A stretch of 64,000 nt of DNA from contig NC_079501.1 in NCBI RefSeq assembly GCF_030052815.1, forward strand, positions 89,260,296 through 89,324,295, read 5' to 3'. Every line of letters starts with the position of its first letter. The first letter of the stretch is position 1. Of the stretch, positions 23,041 to 34,649 are shown in pieces. The notes beneath the pieces were generated by a model. The model searched no databases, was not told where the DNA came from, and worked only from the letters and a program-made list of their open reading frames with translations. Made by a program: the position numbers and the translations under genes. This DNA comes from Hevea brasiliensis. Taxonomy: Eukaryota; Streptophyta; Magnoliopsida; Malpighiales; Euphorbiaceae.

Positions 23041-24812
23041 ACTTCTCCTACAGTCCAACCAAATTAATCTTTATTGCTGGAAAATCTCCAAGAGCCAGGA
23101 GATTTGTGCATAGTTTTTGTGACCTTTGAAGCATTTTTTTAATAAATAAAAAGAGGCACTTACTCGTCAAATTGTAGGTTTCGTGTAAGTACTTTCATTT
23201 TGGAGTTTTGCCACTCATACTCTGAATTACAAATTTTCAATAAATTATGAAATATTTAAACACATTAAAAATAAAAATTTGAAATTATATTTTTGGATAA
23301 ATAATAATTAATTAATTAATTATGTTCGAATAAATATAGAAATATTTTTATTATTGTCTTTCTTAAGAACTAAGAATAAAATAAAAAATTGTTTATATTT
23401 TTTATTATTGATAAGAGAATTACAAGATTTTAAATTTATTGTAAGCTTTTAAAATTTTATGTAATTGATCTTTGTCCTTTATTTTGTTTGTGATATAACT
23501 ACTTTTCATAAAAAAAAATCTTGTTATTTAAGAGATTATTTATAATAATATTAAAAATATCAAAAGTATTTTATTAAATAATAAAACTTATTATATGTGT
23601 TAAATAATATAATTTTTTTTTAAAATTCACTCAAAGCATAAATTAATTTCTATGGTTATTTGGTTCTATAAAAAGTATAATTAATTGTTATGAAAAATAA
23701 AATAATTTAACAAAATTCACAATCTATTTTATGAGATTTTCGTAAAAATAATTCTTTTTTCGTAAAATAATTGATTACAAAAATTTTATTAACTTAATAA
23801 AAAAAATAAAGTTTCCTCACATAAAAAAACACATATAATATTTTTTTTTTAAAAATCCATTAAATAATATTTTATGAACCTTAAACTTGTTTTTATAATT
23901 TTTTAACAAAGTTTACTATATATATGTTTTTTTACATGAAAAAATATTATTTTTTTAAACTAATAAAGTTTTCGTATTTAATTACATTACAAAATAATTA
24001 TTTTATAAAAATTTTATAAAATGAGCTATAAATTTATATTAAATTATTTTATTTTTTATAATAAAATAATTATATTTTTATATAAAACCAAATAACTATA
24101 GAAAATACCCGATCAACATGCACAAAACATATAAAGACATTACATATGTGTAACTCAGTCCACAAATCAAGTGGTGGAGTTAGAATGTCAAGTTAGAGAG
24201 GCCAAATAAACGATATAAGGTTATTATAGTGATATGTAAAATTTTATTATACATATAATTTCATTATAATAAAGACTTTAAAAATTTTTAGATTAATAAA
24301 TAACCCGTAATATATATCTAGATATATAGATTGAATTAAAGTTTATTAATTTGAAATTGTATTTTAAATATTATATGCACACATTATTATAGACATATTT
24401 GTGATTTTTCTTAGTTTAAAGTAAAAAATTAAATAAAAATTCAAACACTACGAAGTTACAATAGTATTTTTTTTATTTGAAGGGTCAATCAATAAAAACA
24501 CATTAACAATAATTATATATTATATCAATGTTAATCGAAATTTTGGTTTAAATTCCGATTATTAAGAAGAATAATCGAAATCAAACACCTCTAATAAATA
24601 TAGTTTTAATGTAAGTAATTTACTGTCTAAATTACAGAGGAAATATACTATTCTACAATTTTGTTGTTTCAATTTTAACTATTACAAGCCTAATTAAATA
24701 TATCTATGATTATAAAACTACATGATACTATAAAAATCATATAACAAATTAGTAACCCTGAAAATATTATTGTAAAAAATAAAAGAAAAATTCAATTCAT
24801 GATTTCCATTAT
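23041..24812. other. AT-rich spacer 3' of the kinesin gene
   Basis: No gene is seen. It contains a foldback MITE (23650-24101) and otherwise AT-rich unique-looking sequence. The kinesin stop codon is at its right edge, so the gene's 3' UTR lies in about 24500-24812; no canonical AATAAA was found there on the minus strand. Confidence 0.6.
23650..24101. mobile_element. Foldback MITE
   Basis: A segment of about 450 bp with long inverted ends. The left begins CTATGGTTATTTGGTT and the right ends AACCAAATAACTATAG. The inverted match continues imperfectly inwards for about 80 bp (TATAATTA and AAAATAAAATAATTTAA blocks in mirror order). It is AT-rich and non-coding. The superfamily is not assigned because no clear target duplication is visible. 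Confidence 0.7.
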
Positions 24813-27800
24813 TTACTGCCATCGTCTAGGAGGCTTGACTGAGATGGTGTTGGTAGTTGCAGTTTTCCTCATACCTGAAAGGAACGATAATGGGGAATGT
24901 TAAATGGGACACTTAACCAAGAAAAAGGCCTGTTCATTTTACCCATCAGCATTTAGCTTAGAAATACTGATTTTACTTACTTGTTGGTGCTCTTGGTGAG
25001 TCTCTTGACGATGATGATGTAGTTTGCTTTAACTTTTGCAGGCTTCGAACCCTAGATAACACTTTATTCCTGAACAAAATAGATTAGACATTTTAGGGTT
25101 AGGTTTCGTCCAGTCAACTTTGCATGCAACTCTTCTAATCTGCCTTCTTAGTGAGTGGATGGCGAAATTTTATAATAAAACAATTATTTCATATAAGATA
25201 TCTCACATGAAATGACAATCCAATAATGAGTAGACATGTAAACATGTGCGAGTTTCAATAAGTAAATATGTATACATTGGTGGGCCCCATAAACTTATAA
25301 CTACCTTGCATTTTTTTTTAAATATGTAATCATATTTGTATACTTGTTTTAACACTATTTGTTTGTTATTCCATGTTATATACTAACATGAAATAAGTGC
25401 TTTATTATATAATTTCTCGAGTCGAATACATAGAAGCCATTATAGAAATTATTTTAAAAAATGCAAGGTAGTTATAATCTTATGACCATTTGTAAATGTG
25501 TATAATTTCTATTGACTTGTCATTTCAAGTAGATTATCTTACATGGAATCACCCATGTATAAAATAATTTTTCGAGGCTTGGCCTGTGCCTTCAGGAACT
25601 AGGGTGCTGATTTATACATATACTTTTAGGGTAAGGATTGACGCATACCGATGCGTGCATGTTTCTATATATGAATATATGTGGAACTTACCCCTCTGAT
25701 TCCAATGGTTTTGTGCTCTCGCCCGTTGAGATATCTGGTTCTGTTCCAACAGAAAGACAACCATCAGAAACATCACTTAATCTATCTTCACGATCTCCAT
25801 CTGCATATCCTAAAATTTCAACATCCTGGTTTATATCTCCTCGAGAATATTTGGATTGCTTGAGAAATCTACTTTGTTGTTTTAAATCCTCTGCGGATTG
25901 CTGGGAATCAAGTTCAGAATGCTTATCAATATTTTCTGAACAGTAATCATGATCAGAAGTTGTCTTTGAGGATTGCTTTTGGTTTCGCAGAGCCCCTCGC
26001 ACGGAATCATTGCTCACGGAGGAATATCCATGCTTCAATGGTGTTCCTTGTTTCTCGCCATTAACACTAGGATAATCGTTTTTTAGATCTTTAAGCAATT
26101 GTAATCGCTCAATCTCGCCATCCTTTTCTGAAATTGTGTCTTTAAGAGATGCCACCTGCAGATGAAAGTTCATAAGCAATATTGCATAAAAAGGGTGACC
26201 CAGTGCATAAAGCATCCTACATTTGTGCGCTCTAAGGAAATTTGATGTATATAGCTTTACCCTTGCTTTACAGAGAGGCTGTTTTCATGACTTAAACCTG
26301 TTACCGTCACACTAAAACCATCCTCTTACAAACAATATTGTATGTGTTCTAAAAATAAAATTCATTTTCTAAGTTATTTCTAAGGTTGAATCATATTTCA
26401 ACAATTATTAGACTCATTACCAAGTTGAAGCAACATGTCAATCTGATTACTAGGAATTAGAACAAAGAGAAAAAAGATTGAATACGTCAATATGATTACT
26501 AGGAACTAAATATATTGATGCTAAATATAAAATTAAAATGAGAGAATGGAAAATATAAAGAAGGAAAACAAACCTGATCCATTAATTCTCTAATATTGCC
26601 CTCTTTACTACTTCGTGCAGCTCCTAGCTCAACTCCTGAGACTCTTTCTGCGAACTTTAAGGTACTAATAGTTTCAGAGTATGAACTTACATCAGGATTG
26701 AGCTGCACAAACATAAGTGTCTTTGCTTGACCTCCTGCAACAAGAAAAGCCAAAAAGAAAATATTCATCAAGTCTAGTTGAGGTGTGCTACAAGCTATCA
26801 GGAATGCTCCGTCGTCATATAGAATTAGAACTTCAAATATAGATTTTAACAGAATGAAGATATCAAAAGCAATACCAAGAGAGGTTTGAAGGAGTTGAGT
26901 GAGCTTGCTATTTCTATAGGGTACATGAGAACTCTTTTGTGCAAGAGCAAAAATGACATCTCCTAGGGCAGATAAAGATTTGTTTATGTGTTGTGCTTCT
27001 CTGAGCCTATCTCCTGTTACTTCTGAGCGATCTACCCTTTCACTTCCGGCTAGATCCACTAAATGAAGATTACCCTGCGAAGTAGCACCAGTATGCAAGT
27101 CCTTTCCATGAACATGAATACTGACAACGCTGCATTCATAGATCTAATGATTTTCTCAACATGTTTTAAACAATTTTATAATATGAAAAAATTATATATG
27201 GTACTAGCAAGTATAAGAACCTGTGTGAGCGGCTGCTTCTTTCATTTAATGAAGTGGCACTAACAGCTCTGTTGTTTAGTCCAATGTCCATTAATTCTAT
27301 AACATCTGAAGTTGATCTCACAGGGTGCATGGTAGCATCAGGCACAACTAACCCATTGTGTTCAGAAATAGACTTGATCCCAAGTGTGTGCAAATCAAGG
27401 GAAACAAAATTTCAAGAATATTGCATTCGTCGTTAAAATAAAACGCATTAGAATAAGAAATAAATGCAAATACAACAAAAATTTTGGACTAAATTAGCTA
27501 GGAAGCATAAAATGGATTTGAAATTTGAAAGGAGAAGTAAAAGAATTATTTGATTGCAGATATACATCATCAATCAAGTTAGGGGAAAAGGTAGCTTGTG
27601 CATAAGCTGTAAAACTCAAGAACCAAATAAAATAAAATGTAAAGGCTGCGTAATTTAGAGTTAATGAATCTGATTAAAAAGGATATCTCTTCTGAGAACC
27701 ATCATTAGCTAGAAGATCACGCAATTGTTCATTATATATTTCAAGCATTTGTACTCCAACTTCATACATAAAAGAACTGCTTCTATTCTGAGAGATACTG

Positions 27801-30800
27801 AAAAGATCATTGAGTGCTCGATAATTAACTCCCCATTCTTCTTCTGTTGCTCCATTAGGACCAGTCTGTAACAGAAGGTCAAGTTGAATTAGCATTAATT
27901 GATATATCATAGCATTTATTATGAAACTTAAAAAGATGTAGGGAATTCATACCATTGTGTAAGTTTTCCCTGAACCAGTTTGCCCATAAGCAAATATACA
28001 CACATTATATCCATCAAGAACACAGCGTATTAAGGGTTGCGTATCTGAAAATACCTCCCCTGCCAACATTCAGAGAGATTACCATGTTATATATTGCAAT
28101 AATTTCAAATCATAGGCAAATTCAATTAGAATTTTCATTTCTAAGAATTATATTTACCAGTGAAATAAGAAATATACCTTGAGTAGAATTTGGGCCGTAC
28201 ACCTTATTAAACCTAAATAATCGATTACCATCCTTCCCTTGTTTGGAAGGATTTGCAACAACCAACTCTCCATTTTCGCCAATATACTCTATTGTTGTTT
28301 GTTTTTCAGCCTGACCAGATAGCAATGGCCTTATCCGACAATAAACTCTAATGTTTCCTGTATCAAGGAACTAAAATTGAAAAATTATCTTGAAAATGCA
28401 CCAATTTACAATATTGTACAGAAAAGACCAAAGGTTAGCACCTTTTAAATCCTGCAGCTCATTGAACAGCTTCCGATTTTCAGCAAGAACTAAATGGTAG
28501 TTCTCACCTTCAACTACTAATTTTTTAAACTTTAATCCTGAAAATAGATCAAAAGTTAATCTTTAAGGGGTGACCATCACCACTTGCATAAAATGAGAAA
28601 AACTCCCATAAACCAACCAACCTAGGCAATTGAAATCCTCTGAATAGCTTTTTTTAGCTTTCAAAATTTCATGCTTGATGCACTGTGAAGACAACCTCAA
28701 TTCCTAGAAGTTCTCACGTGTTTAGTAAAATGAATACTGTGAAGTAATATAAATGCAGAAGAAAGTAGACGTGAGAGAAGAGAATACCTGCAGTGCACCA
28801 AAATGAAACTCTGTCAACCTCTGGAAAATTATTTCTTTCTTGTTCCATTTCTGCTTTTGTGACTTAGAATATGCCTCAAGCACTTTCACCTTGTTCCTTG
28901 AATCGTCCAAGAGTTGCACAAGCTCTTTTAACCTCTTATCAAGGTCTGCTTTAGCATCTTTAGCTTCTGTTTCCATTTGCAAACAACGCAGTTCATATGT
29001 CTTTTTGGTTATTTCCAATTCTTGCCTCAATGCTGAAAGTTCATTGTTTGTTTGCTCCTTCTCTTTCACCGATTTAATCATATCTTCCTCCTCTGCTTTT
29101 CTCTTTTCATCCATTTTAGATTTCTCAAGTTCAAGTGCTCTTTTGGCTATTTCTAACTCATGCTTCAATGTTGAGAGTTCGATGTTTGTTTGCTCCTTCT
29201 CTTTTATCAATTTAATCACATCTTCCTCTCGTGTACTTTTTCCATCCATTTTTGACTTCTCAAGTTCAAGTGTCCTTTTGGCCTTTTCCAATTCCTGCTT
29301 CAGTTTTGAAAGTTCAAGGTCTATTTCCTCCTTCTCTTTCATCAATTTAATCACATCTTCCTCCTTTTGTGTACTTCTTTCATCTGTTTTGGACTTCCCT
29401 AGTTCAAGTGTTTTTTTGGCCATTTCCAATTCTTGTTTCAAAGTAGAAAGTTGAAGATTTATTTGCTCCTTCTCTTTCATCAATTTTGTCATATCTTCCT
29501 CCTCAACTTTCCTTTTTTCATCCATTTCAGACTTCTCAAGTTCAAGTGTCCTTCTGGCCCTTTCCAATGCTTGCTTCAATGTGGAAAGTTCAAGATTTGT
29601 TTCCTCCTTCTCTCTTATCAATTTTATCACATCTTCCTCCTCAAATTTCTTCTTCTCATCCATTTTGGTCTTCTCAAGCTAAAAAGAGAGGGGGAAAAAA
29701 TCACATGATACAAATATAACAACAAACATCCATACAAAAAAAGATTTTTTTTAAAAAAAAAAGAAAATCGGAAAAAAAACTTTTGGAAAGTAAAAATACA
29801 GGGTAAATATCACATACGGTCACTCAATTTTATGAATATTTTCATAAAAGTCATTAAACTTCAATTTCTTTCATAAAACTCACCAAACTTTAATTTAATT
29901 TTATAAAAGTCACTATGACTGAAAAAAGTTTCTCGCTATTGACCTGTCAATCATTCTACAAATAAAATTACTTAACTAATGGTTGTTGGTGAAGAAGAAA
30001 CGGAGAAAAGAGAGGAGTTTAATGGCAAGGAAGGTAGCTGGATGCGTTTTATGCATCCTATTTTTATTTTTTTTAAATAAGATAATTTTATTTATAAAAT
30101 AGTTGATAGATCAGTATATTAACCTAAAAACCTTTAATTTCCAGTCACAACGACTTTTATGAAATCGAATTAAAATTTAATAAGTTTTATGAAAGAAATT
30201 AAAGTTCAGTGATTCTTATTAAAACACTCATAAAGTTGAGTGTCTGCATGTTATAGTTACCCATAAAATATATGTGTCCAATCCATTTCTATCAAATAGT
30301 GAAGAGAAATTAAAGAATCAAAAAAATAAATAAATAAAAGAGAAACAAAATACATATAGAAGTATATGAAATGGTAAGTATTTATAAGAAGAGAGAATTG
30401 GAGATTGAGATGTGTTAGAAGATGTTGTAAGAAAACAGTAACACTATATAAACTAATATTTTGTTTTCTATGAATCATACCTTTATTTGTTGAAGCTGAC
30501 CCTTAACAATCTGCAACAAATTGCATTATTTTAGTAATTAGAAAAACAGATGCAGTCATAGGTAGTGGACGAGAAATTATTAAGTGCACCCGGTGCACAA
30601 GCACCATATCTGACAATCATGTGGGACTTACTCTTTATATTGTAGGAATGACCCACTTTTTTATGAGATAGAGAGCACTATTTGTATCTAATAATTAGCT
30701 GTAGTGAACATGTATCCATTTCTGCTACCAACAAGGAAAAAAAATCATACCAAAGTCTCTTCACCAGTCCCAGAAGCAAGGGCTTCAAGAACTCTGATTC

Positions 30801-32769
30801 TTGATTGGTACTTTTCCTCTCGAGCCTTGAACAAGTTGTTTTGCTGAAAGCATTGATTGATAAAGAACTTGGTATAAAAAAGCAAAGGAGAAACCATTAT
30901 ATGTGAAATGAGAAAACATTCATTACAGTTCTTAAGTGTTCCGCTTGAGTTGAAATGCGCCGTTCAATCTCCTGCACAACTTTTCTTAAAAGACATGCTA
31001 CACGCTGCAAAACAAAAGTAATATGAGAGCATGCTTCTAAAATAACTCTTATACACAACTATATATGTACATGCATGCATGCATAAAAGAGATTGTACAC
31101 GTATTTAGATTGTTATATATTATTAGTATATATTAAAATGCGTGTTTGCGTTTCACCAATATGCCTCCATATTGCATACATGAGGTATTTCTCCATTCTT
31201 TCTTTCAACGCTTTCATCCAGAATTCCATTCACAACACTCAATAGTGACTGAGTTGGGGCATTCTGCACCAAACATTAAAAAGGAATAGGGATTTTCAAT
31301 AGAAATACTAACAAAAATTTTAAAAAAATATGAATGCCCACAGACAACTTAAAGACTAAAAACATACATCCAAACTGCTTGATCTCATCATCTCTGAAAT
31401 CTTTGTTGCAGAGAGATCTGCATAGCGCCCTTGTTTCAATTGAAACACGTCATGGAACTTATGTCCAATATGATGCATCAATGCAGTTGATGCCTCTGTA
31501 GAAGGAAAAAGACATTAAGAATTTGAGATGAACCATTCAAATCTTAAAAAACAAAAGATTTCTAAAGTTGATCCAGTAAACATAACAAAAAGTTGTCTTC
31601 TTTTGATTATATTTGAAAAGAATTTATTCTATATACACCCAAATAACATCACATTCACACCTGCCATGACAGGAACACGCTGAGCTCGTCGGAATTTTGC
31701 ATCTTGCAAAACCTTCAGTTTGTCTTCTCCAGATTGTGGAGAAGGAAGCCCATAAGAGGATACACTCCCACAACGACTTCCACCTCTAGTAGTTGTACTA
31801 GTAGCAGAAACATTATCTACCTCAAAGGCAAATTGTTCTTTAAGTGCTAAAAGGCAATCCATAACAGTCTTCATAGATCCCTGAAAATATGAATGTCAAT
31901 GCATAGAGAGAGAGAGAGAGAAAGGAACTAGCCATGGTTGACAGTTTATTACTATTAAAAGGTGCTACAGCGCAACTTATATGGAATGAAAGTATAACCA
32001 TACGGAAATTCTTGCCTAAAATTAGTACACCATGCATCCAAGACAGAAAATATATGAGTTTAATATGTGGGTCTCACCATGCATCTTGCATATTGGCTTC
32101 AGACTAAATTTAGGTAAAAAAAACTTGCTTACACTTAGCAGTAAAATATTCATGTGCATAAAATTATTGCATAGAGAAGAATTAATCGTCAAAATTTTGG
32201 ATACCTTCTCTAGGTCTGATATTTCAAATTGTTTGATCCCCAATTCACCCATGGTTACTAGAAACTTTTTAATATTTTCTGGGTGTGATGACGTAGAATG
32301 ATCAGAGACACCTCCCTAAAATAGAAAATAAATTCTGACATCAATAAAACTCAAAGCATAACTCAACAAAAGATAGTCAAGTCACAAAAGATCAGCAACC
32401 TCACTCACAAAACCAGGTCTAAGCTTGTTAAGTATTTGAAGTAGAACAGTGCCATCAATCAAGCAGGCTCTCAACTCCTCAGATGAAGCTTTTAGTGGCA
32501 AATTCAAATTAGGGACAATACTGTTTATCCAGTCTATCAATACTATTTGCTGCTTTGCTATAGATGAACAAAAGTAGAAACAAACAAGAAAGAAAATGAG
32601 AAACTTAATTCAAAAAACAAGTGCGCAGTTATAAAGAAAATCTGCTTTACTTACCCTCAGTGTCATCATTAAGGATTATAGTTGGCTCAAAAACATCTGA
32701 AACACCAGAAAATTTTGAGCTGTTGATTCTTCCATTTTGTTTTATGAGGTTATCCGACATCGAATTCAT
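24813..32769 (-). CDS. Kinesin-14 with CH domain, 21 coding exons
   Basis: Minus-end-directed microtubule motor of the plant KIN-14 family. I joined 21 coding exons in continuous frame: 32769-32655, 32557-32409, 32315-32205, 31880-31661, 31495-31368, 31263-31180, 31004-30927, 30843-30751, 30510-30481, 29678-28788, 28682-28622, 28537-28442, 28357-28178, 28059-27953, 27865-27687, 27385-27221, 27129-26876, 26734-26574, 26155-25692, 25069-24981, 24874-24813. This gives 1,238 codons plus TAA. Residues about 40-130 are a calponin-homology domain (actin/microtubule binding; [30 protein letters not shown]). About 326-653 is coiled coil. The motor starts at 686 ([11 protein letters not shown]), with P-loop GQTGSGKT (771-778), switch I NERSSRSH (888-895) and switch II DLAGSER (921-927). 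A coiled coil before the motor is the kinesin-14 arrangement. A Ser-rich tail follows. Introns are GT-AG except one AT-AC. The subtype resembles KIN-14J/K-like proteins, but that is uncertain. Confidence 0.93.
27386..27686 (-). other. U12-type AT-AC intron in the kinesin gene
   Basis: Exon 15 ends AAGAG and the intron begins ATATCCTTTT, the full consensus of a minor-spliceosome AT-AC donor. It ends TTTGCAC before exon 16 (ACTTGGGATC). A branch-site-like TCCCTTGAT lies about 10 nt before the acceptor. The join gives ...[15 protein letters not shown], uninterrupted motor sequence at the expected alignment; no GT-AG pair nearby keeps this frame. The intron is 301 bp, phase 2. Confidence 0.88.
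28788..29678 (-). repeat. Coiled-coil exon with 46-residue tandem repeats
   Basis: This 891-bp exon encodes 297 residues. The first two thirds are five tandem units of about 44-46 residues (about 138 bp) with the pattern [42 protein letters not shown]. Units differ by substitutions and small in-frame changes; frame is kept throughout. The remainder is non-repeated coiled coil ending at ALQ. The complementary strand is also open for about 200 codons, an artefact of the repeat composition. Confidence 0.92.
29801..30262. mobile_element. MITE with about 120-bp inverted ends, in a kinesin intron
   Basis: Starts GGGTAAATATCACATACGG and ends as the inverted GCATGTTATAGTTACCC. Inverted similarity runs about 120 bp inwards on both sides (CATAAAAGTCATTAAACTTC on the left; the mirror of TAAAGTTCAGTGATTCTTA on the right) and ends at GTCACTATGACTG / CCAGTCACAACGACT. 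It sits in the intron between coding exons 9 and 10. The A-rich flanks prevent a firm call of the 8-9 bp target duplication. Long ends suggest a Mutator-like MITE; that is inference. Confidence 0.82.
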
Positions 32770-32820
32770 AATTGAAATTAGGAAGGGGCATTTAGCTTCA
32801 AATCCAGTAATCAAAAAAGA
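32770..32820 (-). other. 5' UTR part of the first coding exon of the kinesin gene
   Basis: Upstream of the ATG at 32769 a 3' splice site (ATTTACAG, ending at 32821) precedes 51 bp of leader. The leader is therefore probably spliced, with at least one non-coding exon upstream that I could not place. A second in-frame ATG lies 12 bp downstream (MNSMSD); the first was chosen. Confidence 0.6.
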
Positions 32821-34509
32821 CTGTAAATGAACAATTGTCCAACATTATCATAAGCAGGCCTGAAAAGTAATTAAATATGAACATCACAAGGCAATCTATT
32901 TATTCAAAATGATTAAAGAAATCTGCATTGATGAATAAAATGTTGCCACTAATTGGGTGTGTCTTGAATTGCTAGTGAACAATATACACCCATTGAGAGC
33001 ATTGTGATAGGACAATAACACTTGAAAAGAGGCTCCTATAACCTTCTCGATAGACTATATGAAATCTTTTATTTGAATTGTTATCCCAAAATTGTCAACT
33101 TTCACAATTAATTTTTGGCAAAGTCACCACCTTTTTTTTTTTTTTTTTTCTATCTTCTATTATTTAGAACTTTCAAGTGGGATTTATGGGTTCAATATCT
33201 AGACCCTTCCTCTAAAGAACATACAAAAGATCTACAAGAATCCTGAAGTTCGGGCCCCATCAAGCGCAGAAATGTAAAAACACTAAAGGATTTCATAAAC
33301 ACTACAGGATTTCCTGAACACAAGTGTACGTTCTACATGCAATGTGTGAACAATTTGCAATGAAAATTTTCCAGATCTGGGTTGAAGAATGGATAAATTA
33401 TTGTAAATGACCTTACGGCAATATTAACCCTTCACCATGAGAAGAAATTCATAGCAAACCAAAGACTTCTAATATAAGCTTTGAAGATTTGAAAAGGGAA
33501 AAATAATAAATTAAAAACAAAAAAAAAGTTATTTGTGCACTATAAATAGGAACTTTCTTTCCATAAGCACAAATTTATTAGTGAAGAAAATAATAATCAC
33601 ATTAATGGATAAATTCAGCTGTAGAGGGAAATTGGAGAACAATAAGGAAGGAGGACAAGTCTCAAAATGATGAATTTGGCATTGAGATTATCAGATAGTT
33701 ACAATACAATTTCTTTTCCTCTTAAAAAAATCATCCTAAAATTCTTATAGTCTTCATCACTAAATTCAGAATGTGATATGCAAATCAGAATTAACCGATG
33801 TTAACAAACCAAAGATGATATTCATAGAGGACCCAGAATATGATTACCAGAACTAAAACAAACAAATACACTCTAGGAAATGTTACATAAAGGAAATGAT
33901 GACTGAAAATATTGGCACAAAGAAGAAAAGCAATAATAAAAAAATAATCAAGATCCATAAAAGCCAACCTGAGGAAAGCAAAAAGAAGGAGAGACATGAA
34001 CGTATGCACGCCGTTAATGAAGGTGTATCTCATGTCCTGCAAAGAAAGAAAGAAAAGAAAAAGTTTCTACCAGAGACTTAGATTTTTTTTTTTTTTAAAA
34101 AAAGTTTAGTGAAGATTTGTTTGGTATTCCATATACGTTTATCTGTATGAAATAATGGATTCATGATATAATTTCTTCTGTATACGTCTCTAATCATTCA
34201 TGTGTGTTTTTGCCACGTTCTCTTCTCTTCTATGGTAGTCAGTGAAATGTGGAAACTAGTCTTTCCTTAGCTTCTGTTGTTTCTCTAACCTCACATCATC
34301 TTTCCACCTCTCTTTACAAATTACTATATATTTGCTATAAAAAAGAAAAAAAAATGATTGGATTGTAGCTAGATATTAAGAAAATTTTAAGATGTTTGCT
34401 CTAACCATCATATCTATATGTATCTTGTTCAGACCAAATGATTATTGAATTTGTCCACACTCAATCTAATTGGTAATTTATCTAAAAACTCCATCATTAG
34501 GGTACTCAT
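32821..34509. other. Upstream region of the kinesin gene
   Basis: No coding support. It probably includes the 5' UTR intron, non-coding exon(s) and promoter of the kinesin gene. A poly-T run lies at about 33131-33149. I cannot place the transcription start. Confidence 0.5.
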
Positions 34510-34649
34510 TAATCATTAGAGATAATCTCTCCTATTAAATAAAAGTAACGACTCTGTTTGAAACATCTTCCCTCAACATAATAGGATCACAAAGAGATAT
34601 AACTTATTAAGTCAAATTACGAATAACATAATTACAACAATATAAATAA

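Noticed and set aside
25638..25946. 102-codon plus-strand open frame
   Set aside because: Antisense to kinesin exon 19; no independent support.
28840..29454. 204-codon plus-strand open frame
   Set aside because: It is the antisense of the kinesin coiled-coil repeat exon; its Ser/Phe-rich translation is a mirror of Glu/Lys codons.
33791..34081. Open frames on both strands upstream of the kinesin gene
   Set aside because: Low-complexity Phe/Leu or Lys-rich translations, no domain, and AT-rich spacer composition.
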